Assembly (NCBI GenBank): GCA_913046215.1
Contig: CAJWRJ010000010.1
Coordinates: 1-50,441, forward strand
Reading direction: 5' to 3'
Length of the DNA stretch: 50,441 bases
Source: an uncultured Legionellales bacterium
GTDB taxonomy: Bacteria > Pseudomonadota > Gammaproteobacteria > Eutrophobiales > Eutrophobiaceae
Shown here piece after piece: positions 1-9,793 of this stretch (positions within the stretch are counted from its first letter, which is position 1; each line of letters begins with the position of its first letter). The notes beneath the pieces are model-generated. The model did no database searches. It saw only the letters and a list, made by a program, of their open reading frames with translations, and was not told the origin of the DNA. A program made the translations under genes and the position numbers.

Positions 1-102
1 TTCTTCAAAAGCTGCTTCTTCTTCAGTTGCTTCTTCTTCAGTTGCTTCTTCAAAAGCTGCTTCTTCTTCAGTTGCTTCTTCAAAAGCTGCTTCTTCTTCA
101 GT
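1..102 (-). repeat. In-frame 30-bp (15-bp sub-unit) coding tandem repeats in fimV
   Basis: The unit reads EEATEEEAAF in protein and is 30 bases long. The block aaaagc recurs at 7, 52 and 82, so spacings are 45 and 30; the longer one contains an extra 15-base EEEAT-type sub-unit. All spacings are multiples of three, so the frame is kept. The array runs off the left edge, and its full copy number is not visible. Confidence 0.9.
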
Positions 103-1272
103 TGAAATAACTTTTTCATCTGCTTCATTAGATAATTGCACTTGATATGCGGCTAATTCATCATCCTTCAATGACAACAGTGGCTGAAGTTTTTCAACAA
201 GTGATTCAAGCTCTTTTAATCTAGCTTTGAGTTCAAAATTTTCCTGAGTGAGCGTCTCTATTGTCTCTTCAGCCAAAAGCAAATCGTTTGATTTAGTTGG
301 CTTATTAACACCAGTTTCTTGTGATTCCTCAGTATCATCACTTGGTGCCACAAGTCTTAGTTCCGGATTGTATGAATCCGTGTTTATCGATTCCATAGCT
401 TTATCTTCATCAACATCTACTTCTGCTGCATCAGATGCTATTTCAGATTCTTCAACAACAGGACCTTCCTCCTCAAACCCAGCACCACTCCAAACTGCAT
501 GTTGTGATCTAACTGCTGCTTTAGCTTCTCTTAAATCTATTTCTCTAATTACATTTTCATCCGGAATTTGAAGTACATAACCACCTTTTAGTCCATTTAT
601 ATTCTGATTAATAAAAGCTTGCGGGTTAGCCCTAAATATCGCCATCATCATTTGATCTAAGTTTATTGATCTATCTGGTCTCGTTTTGTACGCAATTTCA
701 GACAAAGTATCTTGCCTGACGGTTGGACCGTAGTCTTTTCCAGTATAATTTGTTCTTGGTGTGTAGGACTTGATTTCCTCATCTTCATTTGGCTGTTTAT
801 ATGTGCTTATTTCAGTTGAATCATCATATTCAATAATTGTTTGCTGTGATTCTGCTCTATTTATTTTCGAACGAAAATCATAAGATGGGGGGTCTAATAA
901 AATAGTATACTCACGCAATATTCGACCATTAATCCAGGAAACCTCGATCAAAAAATTTAAGAATGGCTCTTGTATCGGTAATTGACTAGATACTCGAATA
1001 TAATCAGGTCTGCTGTCGGTTGAGCGTACTAGATCAAACCTTAGCTTGCTAAGAATGAAAGGGCGATCTATGCCAGCTTTTGCAAATGTTTCACCATCGG
1101 CCAAAGTCACTGCAAGGGAATCAAGCTCATCGGGTGAGGCAGATAATAATTCAATCCGTCCCTCTAAGGGTTCATTTAGAGCGGTGCCGACAACAACATC
1201 ACCCAATCCAAATGCATTAACATAAGCGGGACTAAATAAAATTAAAATTAATAGATAAAATATTTTTTTCAT
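1..1272 (-). CDS. fimV: FimV/HubP-family protein, N-terminal part (truncated by window edge)
   Basis: Pole-organising, peptidoglycan-associated inner-membrane protein of the FimV/HubP family, needed in relatives for type IV pilus assembly, twitching or polar localisation. I translated it from the ATG at 1270-1272; 424 codons are open to the left edge and the C-terminus lies outside. A signal peptide of about 20 residues is followed by the conserved FimV N-terminal domain (from GLGDVVVGTALNEPLEG to REYTILLDPP). A LysM-like region follows (around TLSEIAYKTRPDRSINLDQM and ending GGYVLQIPD), then an acidic linker, a short predicted coiled coil (LAEETIETLTQENFELKARL) and Glu/Ala-rich tandem repeats at the edge. 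It follows asd after 43 bases; leuB-asd-fimV is a recurrent gammaproteobacterial order. Identity is strong; the exact role here is inferred from the family. Confidence 0.88.
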   Translation of the reverse strand, partial: MKKIFYLLILILFSPAYVNAFGLGDVVVGTALNEPLEGRIELLSASPDELDSLAVTLADGETFAKAGIDRPFILSKLRFDLVRSTDSRPDYIRVSSQLPIQEPFLNFLIEVSWINGRILREYTILLDPPSYDFRSKINRAESQQTIIEYDDSTEISTYKQPNEDEEIKSYTPRTNYTGKDYGPTVRQDTLSEIAYKTRPDRSINLDQMMMAIFRANPQAFINQNINGLKGGYVLQIPDENVIREIDLREAKAAVRSQHAVWSGAGFEEEGPVVEESEIASDAAEVDVDEDKAMESINTDSYNPELRLVAPSDDTEESQETGVNKPTKSNDLLLAEETIETLTQENFELKARLKELESLVEKLQPLLSLKDDELAAYQVQLSNEADEKVISTEEEAAFEEATEEEAAFEEATEEEATEEEAAFEE

Positions 1273-1315
1273 CTGAAGTTGCTAATTTACCTTATAATTT
1301 TTACCTAACTATATA

Positions 1316-2341
1316 CTATATGTAGTTTTTTACCAGAATATCAGCAATTTGAATTGAGTTTAAAGCTGCGCCTTTACGGACATTATCGGACACCACCCAC
1401 ATATTAAGTCCTCTAGGATGTGATATATCCTCTCTAATTCTTCCCACAAAAACAGGGTTTTCGCCTGCAGCTTCTGTTACAGCAGTTGGGTAGCCCCCAT
1501 CTTTTTGTTCGTCAATAACAGTCACTCCGGGCATTTTTTTTAATAATTCTTTTGCAGATTCAGCTCCTATCTTTTCCTTTGTTTCTATATGTATAGCTTC
1601 CGAATGTCCATAAAATACGGGAACTCTAACAGCAGTTGGATTAACCAGAATTGAATCATCTTCAAAAATCTTTTTCGTTTCCCAAACCATTTTCATTTCT
1701 TCTTTTGTATATTTATTACTCTGAAATTCGTCAATATGAGGAATAACATTGAAAGCAATCTGTTTTGAATAAACAGAGCTTTCAATATCTTTAGCATTCA
1801 TAATATTTATTGATTGATTTGCAAGTTCGTCAATTGCTTCTTTTCCAGTGCCAGATACGGCTTGATAAGTACAGACATTAATCCTCTCTATTCCAACTGC
1901 ATCGTAAATGGGTTTAAGTGCAACCAACATCTGTATAGTTGAACAATTTGGATTAGCAATAATTCCTTTTTTCTTATACCCGCTAATAACATGTGGATTA
2001 ACTTCAGTAACTACCAACGGTACATCATCGTCATAACGGAATTGAGATGTGTTATCTATTACAATACACCCCGCATCAACTGCTCTTGGAGCATGCACTG
2101 CAGAAACTGAAGCTCCAGGGGAAAAAAGGCCTATATCAACTTTGTCAAAATTAAAAGTTTCTAATTCTTGAACAATCAAATCATCACCCTTAAATGATAT
2201 AGTCTTTCCTGATGAGCGACTGCTCGCTAAAACATAGACTTTTTTGAAAGGAAAATTTATCTGCTCTAGTATCGATAACATAGTCTCGCCAACTAAACCT
2301 GTTGCACCAGCAATAGCAATATTGTATTTTTTTTCTGTCAT
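1316..2341 (-). CDS. asd: Aspartate-semialdehyde dehydrogenase
   Basis: NADPH-dependent reduction of aspartyl phosphate to aspartate semialdehyde, the shared step to lysine/diaminopimelate, threonine and methionine (EC 1.2.1.11), cytosolic. The 341-residue protein has a nucleotide-binding motif GATGLVGETM near residue 12 and the active-site cysteine in NPNCSTIQ (Cys133). Length fits the family. It lies 32 bases downstream of leuB and upstream of fimV on the same strand, so the three are probably cotranscribed. dapC and dapD, later steps of the same lysine branch, lie divergently about 1.7 kb away. Start is an ATG. Confidence 0.96.
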   Translation of the reverse strand: MTEKKYNIAIAGATGLVGETMLSILEQINFPFKKVYVLASSRSSGKTISFKGDDLIVQELETFNFDKVDIGLFSPGASVSAVHAPRAVDAGCIVIDNTSQFRYDDDVPLVVTEVNPHVISGYKKKGIIANPNCSTIQMLVALKPIYDAVGIERINVCTYQAVSGTGKEAIDELANQSINIMNAKDIESSVYSKQIAFNVIPHIDEFQSNKYTKEEMKMVWETKKIFEDDSILVNPTAVRVPVFYGHSEAIHIETKEKIGAESAKELLKKMPGVTVIDEQKDGGYPTAVTEAAGENPVFVGRIREDISHPRGLNMWVVSDNVRKGAALNSIQIADILVKNYI

Positions 2342-2373
2342 AATATTTTTATTAATTTATTTTATATGAGTAC

Positions 2374-3462
2374 TTATACTAATAACGACGTCAGAGCTTT
2401 AATTACCTCATCACCTATCTCATTAGTTCCTATAGATTTCATTCCTTTTGAATAAATATCTTTTGTTCTAAAACCATCTGTTAAAACAAGATCAATAGCT
2501 TGCTCTAATTTTTTGGCTAATTTTTCTTCTCCTAGAGAAAATCTTAATAACATCGATAACGATAAAATAGTGGCTAATGGATTTGCAATATTTTTTCCAG
2601 CAATATCAGGAGCAGAACCATGAACAGGTTCGTACATGCCTGTACCATTTTCAGCTAATGAAGCTGAGGGCAACATTCCGATCGACCCAGTCAACATAGA
2701 TGCAAGGTCTGATAAAATATCACCAAACATATTAGTTGTAAGAATAACATCAAATTGTTTTGGCTCTTTCACTAATTGCATAGAGGCGTTATCTATATAC
2801 ATATGTTGTAACTCAACTGCTTCATATTCTTTTGCCATATCATTGACAATTTCACGCCATAACTCTGTTGCCTCAAGAACGTTTGCTTTATCGACAGAAC
2901 ACAATCTTCCCCTACGCTTATTTGCGGTCTCAAAAGCAACTCTGGCAATACGCTTAATTTCATTTTCACTATAAACGAGTGTATTAAATCCCTCCCGTTG
3001 ACCATCATCAAGTTCTCTTATGCCGCGTGGCATGCCAAAGTAAATACCACCAGTTAATTCTCGAACTATCATTATGTCAAGCCCGCTAACTACATCTTTT
3101 TTTAAAGTGGAAGCTTCGACAAGTTGTGGAAACAAATAGGCAGGTCGCAGGTTAGCAAATAAAGCAAGTTCTGAACGAATCGCTAATAGACCTCTTTCTG
3201 GACGAATTGCACGATCAACGTTATCCCATTTTGGACCGCCAACGGAACCCATCAATATCGCTGCTGAATGCCTTGCTTTTTTTAGAGTTTCGTCAGGTAA
3301 AGGAGAGCCGGTTTCATCAATAGCGCACCCACCAATCAACCCATGCTCTAATTTAACTGATAATTTACCCTGTTCGATAAGGAATAATAAGACCTTTTCA
3401 GCTTGAGCCACTATTTCGGGACCAACACCATCGCCCGGTAGTATTAAAATTTTCTTTGTCAT
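2374..3462 (-). CDS. leuB: 3-isopropylmalate dehydrogenase
   Basis: NAD-dependent oxidative decarboxylation of 3-isopropylmalate in leucine biosynthesis (EC 1.1.1.85), cytosolic homodimer. The 362-residue protein begins with the typical strand and GDGVGPEI. It carries GGPKWD, the substrate/metal region ([11 protein letters not shown]) and the C-terminal [14 protein letters not shown] motif that binds NAD. leuC and leuD, which usually precede it, are not in the upstream 277 bases; the next gene on that side is divergent. leuB is therefore first in the visible unit leuB-asd-fimV. Confidence 0.96.
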   Translation of the reverse strand: MTKKILILPGDGVGPEIVAQAEKVLLFLIEQGKLSVKLEHGLIGGCAIDETGSPLPDETLKKARHSAAILMGSVGGPKWDNVDRAIRPERGLLAIRSELALFANLRPAYLFPQLVEASTLKKDVVSGLDIMIVRELTGGIYFGMPRGIRELDDGQREGFNTLVYSENEIKRIARVAFETANKRRGRLCSVDKANVLEATELWREIVNDMAKEYEAVELQHMYIDNASMQLVKEPKQFDVILTTNMFGDILSDLASMLTGSIGMLPSASLAENGTGMYEPVHGSAPDIAGKNIANPLATILSLSMLLRFSLGEEKLAKKLEQAIDLVLTDGFRTKDIYSKGMKSIGTNEIGDEVIKALTSLLV

Positions 3463-3675
3463 ACCTTAACTTAGTCTTTGAAAAAATTGATAATATTTTT
3501 TAAAAAAGTACGCAAGCATACATCTATATTAAAAAAAGTCACGAAATACCTGTTATTTTCTTGATGTTACACTCATCTTTTTCTTCAGAAATACAAATCT
3601 TGCTCTATGAATATTAAGTATGCAAGAAATACTAAAATTAAAGGTCTTTAATTATGCTAGCAAAGAATCATATCG

Positions 3676-3681
3676 TATAAT
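3676..3681 (+). promoter_or_regulatory. Possible -10 element for the 3740 gene and dapC/dapD
   Basis: A perfect TATAAT lies in the 277-base divergent gap between leuB and the plus-strand unit. A start near 3688 would give a leader of about 50 bases before the ATG at 3740. No good -35 is seen at 16-18 bases upstream (TATGCT at the 17-base position), so this rests on one hexamer in AT-rich DNA. The rest of the gap shows no gene. Confidence 0.25.
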
Positions 3682-3739
3682 TGCTCTTAAATATTGGTTG
3701 CGCTAGTTCTTAATAAAAAATTTCAGGAGACATACAAGC

Positions 3740-4024
3740 ATGGGTCTTATCGAACAAAAAATGCATCAAGTTTATAAAATTCCATTATACAGAGAAACAG
3801 ATCTAAATAGACTAAGATGGTTAGGTGGGTTATGTCTTATTCTTGGAGCTATTCTTCGCTCTGGTGAGATGCCTGAGGTATACGATTTTGCCTCTAGTAT
3901 TATAAGCATGACATGCCTGATGGTTGTTTCATATTTTGAAAAAGATACAGTTTATCTATCTGTATTTTTTATAACATTAGTTATATTAACAGCAGGTTTG
4001 ATTGGAATACTGATCAATACATAA
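3740..4024 (+). CDS. Small integral membrane protein of unknown function
   Basis: I do not recognise this 94-residue protein. A short soluble N-terminus (about 25 residues) is followed by three likely membrane segments near residues 27-39, 49-65 and 72-92, with charged loops between them (EKDT around 67-70). A good ribosome-binding site (AGGAGA, about 9 bases upstream) supports the ATG start. It ends 18 bases before dapC on the same strand and probably shares its transcript. Nothing in the sequence ties it to lysine synthesis. It could be a conserved small membrane protein of the host's order. Confidence 0.7.
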   Translation: MGLIEQKMHQVYKIPLYRETDLNRLRWLGGLCLILGAILRSGEMPEVYDFASSIISMTCLMVVSYFEKDTVYLSVFFITLVILTAGLIGILINT

Positions 4025-4042
4025 ATAATATAGAATTTTTTA

Positions 4043-5242
4043 ATGAACTCAGAATTAGAAAAACTACATGCCTATCCATTTGAAAAACTAGAAAAATTAC
4101 TTAATGGAATAGAGGTCATTACTGAAGAACCACTAATATCTCTAGCTATTGGAGAACCAAAACATCAAACTCCAAAATTTATAATTGATGTTTTAAAATC
4201 GAATTTAGATGGGATTTCAAAATATCCAACTACACGTGGTACAAGTGAACTAAGAGTTACTATTGCAAATTGGCTATGTAATCGTTTTAATTTACCAAAA
4301 GAAACGATTGATGAAAAAAACAATATACTTCCAGTCAATGGAACAAGAGAAGCACTCTTTGCTATTGCGCAAACTATAATTAATAAAAGTGGTGATCCGA
4401 TAGCGATTTTACCAAATCCATTTTATCAAATTTATGAGGGTGCAGTCTTATTAGCAAAGGCACAACCTTACTATTTAAATTGTGTCGAAGAAAATAATTT
4501 TGTACCTGATTTATCATCAATAAAAAAGGAAATATGGAAACGATGTCAAATATTTTATCTATGTACTCCTGGTAATCCAAGCGGAACTATAATCAATTAT
4601 GATTTTGCTGAGCAATTGATGGAGCTTTCTGAAAAATATAATTTTATTATAGCTTCTGATGAATGTTACTCAGAAATATACCAAAATGAAAAAGAACCTC
4701 CAGCGAGTTTACTTGAATATGCAAATAAATTGGGAAATAGTAAATATGAACGTTGTTTAGTGTTCCACAGCCTATCTAAAAGATCTAATCTGCCAGGACT
4801 TAGATCGGGTTTTGTTGCGGGAGATGAAAACTTAATAGAGAAATTCTTTCAATATCGAACATATCATGGTTGCGCAATGCCTTTACATGTTCAAAAAACT
4901 AGTATTGCTGCATGGAGCAATGAGGAACATGTTATTGAAAATCGTAAGCTCTACAGGGCGAAGTTCAAAAAAATTTGCGAGGAACTATCTCCAGTTATGG
5001 AGGTAAACCCTCCTCTAGGTGGTTTCTACTTGTGGCCAAAATTGCCTTATTCTGATATAGACTTTGCAAGAAAGTTATATACAAGAGAGAATGTAAAAGT
5101 TTTACCGGGGTCATTTCTATCACGAGATTTTGACGGTAATAATCCTGGGTATGGGAGAGTTCGCATAGCACTAGTTTCGAATATCAGCGAATGTCTAAAT
5201 GCTGCTAAGCGAATTAAAAGATTCATGAAAGATACTCATTAA
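4043..5242 (+). CDS. dapC: Succinyldiaminopimelate transaminase (DapC)
   Basis: PLP-dependent class I/II aminotransferase converting N-succinyl-2-amino-6-ketopimelate to N-succinyl-LL-diaminopimelate with glutamate (EC 2.6.1.17). The 399-residue protein has the fold-type I signatures: TPGNPSGT, the SDECYSEIY segment with the PLP-contacting Asp, and the PLP lysine in [15 protein letters not shown] (Lys246). The substrate-binding Arg motif GYGRVRIAL lies near the C-terminus. Its position directly upstream of dapD (17-base gap) separates it from the many similar aminotransferases and supports the DapC call. It starts with ATG. Confidence 0.93.
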   Translation: MNSELEKLHAYPFEKLEKLLNGIEVITEEPLISLAIGEPKHQTPKFIIDVLKSNLDGISKYPTTRGTSELRVTIANWLCNRFNLPKETIDEKNNILPVNGTREALFAIAQTIINKSGDPIAILPNPFYQIYEGAVLLAKAQPYYLNCVEENNFVPDLSSIKKEIWKRCQIFYLCTPGNPSGTIINYDFAEQLMELSEKYNFIIASDECYSEIYQNEKEPPASLLEYANKLGNSKYERCLVFHSLSKRSNLPGLRSGFVAGDENLIEKFFQYRTYHGCAMPLHVQKTSIAAWSNEEHVIENRKLYRAKFKKICEELSPVMEVNPPLGGFYLWPKLPYSDIDFARKLYTRENVKVLPGSFLSRDFDGNNPGYGRVRIALVSNISECLNAAKRIKRFMKDTH

Positions 5243-5259
5243 TTTTAGGACGAAGAATA

Positions 5260-6081
5260 ATGAAAGATTTAAAAAGTTTTATCGATGCTCAATTTGACAA
5301 ACGATCAGAAATTAAATCAAGTGATGAAAATCAAGAGCTAAAAAACGTGATAAAAGATATTATTAAAAAATTAGATAATGGTGAACTAAGAATAGCAGAG
5401 AAAATTAATGAAAAATGGACAGTCAATCAATGGCTAAAAAAAGCTGTTCTGCTTTCTTTTATTGCTGATGAAAATTTTGTTATTAAAGGTGAACATACAA
5501 ATTATTTCGATAAGATTCCAAATAAATTCTATGATTATGATAATACTAAATTTGTTAAAACCGGTGCTCGTGTAGTTCCTACCGCCACTGTGAGACGAGG
5601 TAGTTTTATTGGAAAAAACGTGGTGTTAATGCCGAGTTTTGTAAATATCGGCGCTTATGTCGATGACGGTACAATGGTAGATACTTGGGCTACTGTTGGA
5701 TCGTGTGCTCAAATAGGTAAAAATGTTCATTTATCTGGTGGCGTAGGTATTGGTGGTGTACTCGAACCGCTACAGGCTAACCCGACTATTATCGAAGATA
5801 ATTGCTTTATTGGCGCTCGTTCTGAAGTCGTTGAGGGAGTGATAGTTGGCGAAGGCTCAGTCATTTCAATGGGTGTCTATATAGGTCAAAGCACGCGCAT
5901 TTATGACCGCAGTACTGGAAAAATTACTTATGGATCTATTCCGCCTGGTTCAGTTGTAGTATCAGGAAACCTGCCATCGAAAGACGGAAAATATAGCCTC
6001 TACTGTGCAGTTATAGTAAAAACTGTCGATGAAAAAACGCTTGGAAAAGTTGGAATAAACGAAATCTTGCGTGATTTATAG
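5260..6081 (+). CDS. dapD: Tetrahydrodipicolinate N-succinyltransferase
   Basis: Transfers succinyl from succinyl-CoA to tetrahydrodipicolinate (EC 2.3.1.117), the committed step of the succinylase lysine/diaminopimelate route, feeding peptidoglycan. The 273-residue protein has an alpha-helical N-terminal domain (1-100) and a left-handed beta-helix from hexapeptide repeats (about 105-235, e.g. [20 protein letters not shown]). The family segment around [14 protein letters not shown] is present. Length matches the usual 274. An AGGA ribosome-binding site precedes the ATG. It sits between dapC and the ArsC-like gene, a common gammaproteobacterial trio. Confidence 0.96.
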   Translation: MKDLKSFIDAQFDKRSEIKSSDENQELKNVIKDIIKKLDNGELRIAEKINEKWTVNQWLKKAVLLSFIADENFVIKGEHTNYFDKIPNKFYDYDNTKFVKTGARVVPTATVRRGSFIGKNVVLMPSFVNIGAYVDDGTMVDTWATVGSCAQIGKNVHLSGGVGIGGVLEPLQANPTIIEDNCFIGARSEVVEGVIVGEGSVISMGVYIGQSTRIYDRSTGKITYGSIPPGSVVVSGNLPSKDGKYSLYCAVIVKTVDEKTLGKVGINEILRDL

Positions 6082-6091
6082 TTTTGCCAGA

Positions 6092-6439
6092 ATGTCTTCC
6101 ATAATTTTATATGGTATAAAAAACTGCGATAGTGTAAAAAAATCATGCAAATGGTTGGATAATAATTGTATTAACTATTGCTTTCATGATTTTCATAAAC
6201 ATGGAATAACCAAATCAATAATTAATGAATTTCTCAAAAATATTGAAATTGAGCGACTGATAAACAAACGAAGCACAACCTGGAAAAAACTATCAGAGAA
6301 GGAAAAAAAGTGTTTATTTAAACCTAAAATAATAGAATTGCTGTTAAAAAACCCCACATTAATTAAACGTCCAGTAATTAAAACTAAAAATAAATTCTTA
6401 GTGGGTTTTGATCAAAAAAAATTTGAAGAATTAATATAA
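6092..6439 (+). CDS. ArsC/Spx family protein (YffB-like)
   Basis: Small thioredoxin-fold protein of the ArsC/Spx/MgsR superfamily, resembling YffB, whose cellular role is poorly defined. From the ATG at 6092 it is 115 residues; an in-frame GTG at 6071 would add seven residues and overlap dapD, but MSSIILYGIKNCDS matches the family start better. It has YGIKNCDSVKKSCKWL with the N-terminal redox cysteine, LINKRSTTWKKL, and LIKRPVI near the end. These match the ArsC pattern, but not convincingly a true arsenate reductase. It closes the dapC-dapD group and converges with glmM 14 bases away. Confidence 0.8.
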   Translation: MSSIILYGIKNCDSVKKSCKWLDNNCINYCFHDFHKHGITKSIINEFLKNIEIERLINKRSTTWKKLSEKEKKCLFKPKIIELLLKNPTLIKRPVIKTKNKFLVGFDQKKFEELI

Positions 6440-6453
6440 TTTATTGGGTAATC

Positions 6454-7809
6454 TCAGTGTAACTTTGCTGCAACACTATTAACCTTATTAACTAATTCTT
6501 CAGCAATGATCTCAATTTTTCCTTTATTTTCACCTTCAACCATAACTCTGATAAGAGGCTCAGTACCAGAGGGCCTTACAATTATGCGACCGTTACTGCC
6601 TAAATCTTGTTGAGCGTCATGAACTGCGTTATTAAGCTCATCGTTTTGTGTTATATCAACATTTGTATCAAACTTAATATTTTTTAATAACTGAGGATAT
6701 TTTTTTACACTACTTGTAAGTTCTGAAAGACTTTTTTCTGTTAGCAACACTGTTTCTAGCACTTGTAATGCGGTAATTATTCCATCGCCGGTTGTCGTTA
6801 AATCGAGATTTATTATATGTCCAGATGTTTCACCACCTAGAGTTAGGTTTTTTTCAAGTAACAATTCCATTACGTAACGATCACCAACAGCTGCTCTAAA
6901 AAAATCTAACTCTAATTCATTAATTGCATTTTCCAAACCTAAATTACTCATAACTGTTCCTACAACAGCACCATTTAGTTTTTTAATTCTAGAGCGTGTA
7001 ATTATATAAAGAATGTCATCACCATCCAGTATTTTTCCTTGGTGATCAACTATAATCAATCTATCCCCGTCGCCATCAAATGCAATTCCCATATCAGCTC
7101 GAGACTCTTTGACTAACTTTTTCAAGATATCTGGAGATGTGGCTCCACATTTTTCATTTATATTTAATCCATCCGGAGATACTCCATGTAGTATGACCTC
7201 TGCACCTAACTCTTCAAAAACCTTTGGAGCTATATGATATGTAGCGCCATTAGCACAATCGATAATAATTCTTAATTTATGAAAATTTAAATCGGTGCGA
7301 ATTTTTGATTTACAGAATTCTATATATCTTCTTGGCGCATCCGTAATACGTCTAGCTTTTCCAAGATGTTGTGATGGAACAGGGGTCATTGAATGATTCA
7401 TTTGATGTTCGATTTCTAATTCAACACTATCAGGAAGTTTTGTTCCTTCTGCCGAAAAGAATTTAATGCCATTATCATGAAAAAGATTATGAGATGCACT
7501 TATAACAATCCCAGCTTGTGCGCGTGTGCTTTTGGTAAGAAACGCAATTCCAGGAGTAGGCATTGGACCTAAGAGGCGAACATCAACTCCTGCTGCTGAT
7601 AAACCAGCCTCTAAAGCTGATTCGAACATATATCCTGATATACGAGTATCTTTCCCTACTAAAACAGGTCCACTTCCTTGTTTAGCTAGCACCTTGCCTG
7701 CTGCCCAACCAAGTTTCATTACGAATTCAGCGCTTATTTCGCCATTATCAACGCTACCCCTTATACCATCTGTTCCAAAAAACTGTCTTGTATTTGAAAT
7801 TTTTCTCAT
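6454..7809 (-). CDS. glmM: Phosphoglucosamine mutase
   Basis: Interconverts glucosamine-6-phosphate and glucosamine-1-phosphate for UDP-GlcNAc synthesis (EC 5.4.2.10), feeding peptidoglycan and LPS. The 451-residue protein shows all four alpha-phosphohexomutase motifs: FGTDGIRG at the start, the phosphoserine loop VISASHNLF (Ser106), the metal loop DGDGDR, and the phosphate-binding loop RPSGTEPLIRVM. Its ATG abuts the ftsH stop codon with no spacer, implying translational coupling. In many gammaproteobacteria folP lies between ftsH and glmM; it is absent here. Confidence 0.96.
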   Translation of the reverse strand: MRKISNTRQFFGTDGIRGSVDNGEISAEFVMKLGWAAGKVLAKQGSGPVLVGKDTRISGYMFESALEAGLSAAGVDVRLLGPMPTPGIAFLTKSTRAQAGIVISASHNLFHDNGIKFFSAEGTKLPDSVELEIEHQMNHSMTPVPSQHLGKARRITDAPRRYIEFCKSKIRTDLNFHKLRIIIDCANGATYHIAPKVFEELGAEVILHGVSPDGLNINEKCGATSPDILKKLVKESRADMGIAFDGDGDRLIIVDHQGKILDGDDILYIITRSRIKKLNGAVVGTVMSNLGLENAINELELDFFRAAVGDRYVMELLLEKNLTLGGETSGHIINLDLTTTGDGIITALQVLETVLLTEKSLSELTSSVKKYPQLLKNIKFDTNVDITQNDELNNAVHDAQQDLGSNGRIIVRPSGTEPLIRVMVEGENKGKIEIIAEELVNKVNSVAAKLH

Positions 7810-9744
7810 CTAAGCAGGCTTTGCTGGAGACGCGCTTGATGTTGCAGGCCTCTTCCTGGAAGCTTTTGCTTTTCTTTTTGTTTTCTTTTTTGATGTCGTA
7901 CTCTGATCGTCACCATCATCCCACCCTGATGGCGGTCTTGGCATCTTTCCTTTCATAATATCGTCGATTTGGTCAGAATCAATTGTTTCGTATTTAATCA
8001 AAGCATCTGCCATTAAATGTAACTTCTTTATATTCTTTTTTAAAATTTGTTCAGAGCGTTTATAGTTAATATTAATTATGCTCCTAATCTCCTCATCAAT
8101 TGCATGTGCTGTTTCATCTGAAATAGCTTTGTGTTGAGTTACAGAGCGGCCTAGGAAAACTTCACCATCTTCTTCGCTATATGTTAGTGGTCCAAGTTTT
8201 TCCGACAAACCCCATTTTGTAACCATATTTCGAGCTAATTGTGTTGCACGTTCAATATCGTTGCTAGCTCCAGTTGTTACCTTGTTAGTGTCAAAAATAA
8301 GTTCTTCTGCTATACGGCCTCCAAACAAACTTGAAATCTGACTATTCAATAACTCTTTGCTGTAGCTCAAACGATCTTCTTCCGGCAAAAACATGGTCAC
8401 GCCTAAGGCTCGTCCTCGAGGAATTATTGTTACTTTATAAACGGGATCATGAGATGGTACTAGTCGGCCAACAATTGCGTGACCCGCTTCGTGATATGCA
8501 GTTAATTTCTTTTCTTCTTCGCTCATAACAAGAGAGCGACGTTCTGCTCCCATCATAATTTTATCTTTAGCCCGTTCGAATTCTTCCATATCAACAAGTT
8601 TCTTATTTGCACGTGCGGCAAATAATGCCGCTTCATTAACAAGATTTGATAAATCCGCGCCTGAAAAACCAGGAGTACCGCGAGCTATTATGTTTGCTTT
8701 AACATTGTCACCAAGAGCAACTTTACGCATATGAACTTTAAGGATTTGTTCCCGACCGCGAATATCTGGAAGAGGAACAACAACTTGTCTATCAAAACGA
8801 CCAGGTCTTAATAACGCTGGATCTAATACATCGGGTCTATTTGTAGCAGCAATTACAATTACTCCCTCATTCCCTTCAAACCCATCCATTTCTACTAATA
8901 ATTGATTTAATGTTTGCTCCCGCTCATCGTGACCACCCCCCAAACCAGCACCACGATGTCTTCCAACGGCATCAATTTCATCAATAAAGATAATACATGG
9001 TGAATGTTTCTTTGCCTGTTCAAACATATCGCGCACACGCGATGCGCCTACACCAACAAACATTTCAACAAAATCTGAACCTGAAATTGTGAAGAAAGGA
9101 ACTCTTGCCTCACCAGCAATTGCTTTTGCTAATAAAGTCTTACCAGTACCTGGAGAACCAACCATTAAAACACCAGATGGTATTTTACCGCCTAGTTTTT
9201 GAAATTTTCCTGGATCACGCAAAAACTCAACTAACTCAGAAACCTCCTGTTTAGCTTCTTCAACGCCGGCAACATCATTGAAAGTTATTTTTATTTGATC
9301 TTCACTTAATAAGCGAGCACGGCTTTTTCCAAAGGACAATGCACCACGACCTCCGCCGCCTCCCTGCATCTGGCGCATAAAATATATCCAAATTGCTAAT
9401 AACAGTATAATTGGGAACCAAGAAATAAGAGCATGCGCCCAAAATGAATTCTTATTCGGCTCCATTCCTTTAATCTCAACATTATTTTCAAGCAATGTTC
9501 CAATTAACGCATCATTATTTGTTTCAGGACTATAAGTGGTAAATCTATTTCCGTCTGTAAGTTGCCCGGTGATTGAACTACCTTCGATACTAACTGAGCC
9601 AACACGGCCAGTTTTAACATCAGAAATAAATTGTGAATAGGTTAGATCTCCAGACATCCCTGGATTACTAAAATTTCTGAATATCGTCATCATAACAAGC
9701 GCTATAACAACCCATAATATTAGATTTTTTACCATATCATTCAA
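7810..9744 (-). CDS. ftsH: ATP-dependent zinc metalloprotease FtsH
   Basis: Membrane-anchored AAA+ protease that degrades misassembled membrane proteins and regulators such as LpxC and sigma-32 in relatives. The 644-residue protein has membrane segments near residues 7-23 and 106-123 flanking a periplasmic domain. The AAA domain follows, with Walker A GSPGTGKT (196-203, Ser in place of the more usual second Pro position), Walker [13 protein letters not shown] and the SRH region [20 protein letters not shown]. The zinc protease motif is HEAGH (418-422). The C-terminal tail is rich in Lys, Arg, Ser and Ala. It follows rlmE after 49 bases. Confidence 0.97.
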   Translation of the reverse strand: MNDMVKNLILWVVIALVMMTIFRNFSNPGMSGDLTYSQFISDVKTGRVGSVSIEGSSITGQLTDGNRFTTYSPETNNDALIGTLLENNVEIKGMEPNKNSFWAHALISWFPIILLLAIWIYFMRQMQGGGGGRGALSFGKSRARLLSEDQIKITFNDVAGVEEAKQEVSELVEFLRDPGKFQKLGGKIPSGVLMVGSPGTGKTLLAKAIAGEARVPFFTISGSDFVEMFVGVGASRVRDMFEQAKKHSPCIIFIDEIDAVGRHRGAGLGGGHDEREQTLNQLLVEMDGFEGNEGVIVIAATNRPDVLDPALLRPGRFDRQVVVPLPDIRGREQILKVHMRKVALGDNVKANIIARGTPGFSGADLSNLVNEAALFAARANKKLVDMEEFERAKDKIMMGAERRSLVMSEEEKKLTAYHEAGHAIVGRLVPSHDPVYKVTIIPRGRALGVTMFLPEEDRLSYSKELLNSQISSLFGGRIAEELIFDTNKVTTGASNDIERATQLARNMVTKWGLSEKLGPLTYSEEDGEVFLGRSVTQHKAISDETAHAIDEEIRSIININYKRSEQILKKNIKKLHLMADALIKYETIDSDQIDDIMKGKMPRPPSGWDDGDDQSTTSKKKTKRKAKASRKRPATSSASPAKPA

Positions 9745-9793
9745 TTTACTAACCCTCTTTTATTAAAGTGGTAATCTCTAGCTCCTAATTTTA

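Noticed and set aside
1-102. Regular repeats resembling a CRISPR array
   Set aside because: Units are contiguous, without unique spacers, and keep the fimV reading frame; they are coding minisatellite repeats.
248-571. A plus-strand open frame of 107 codons rich in Ser and Thr
   Set aside because: It lies antisense inside fimV, whose protein has clear FimV and LysM domains; the Ser-rich composition comes from the complement of acidic codons.
6071-6091. GTG start for the ArsC-like gene, overlapping dapD
   Set aside because: The seven extra residues are not family-like, and the ATG at 6092 is followed directly by the conserved first strand.
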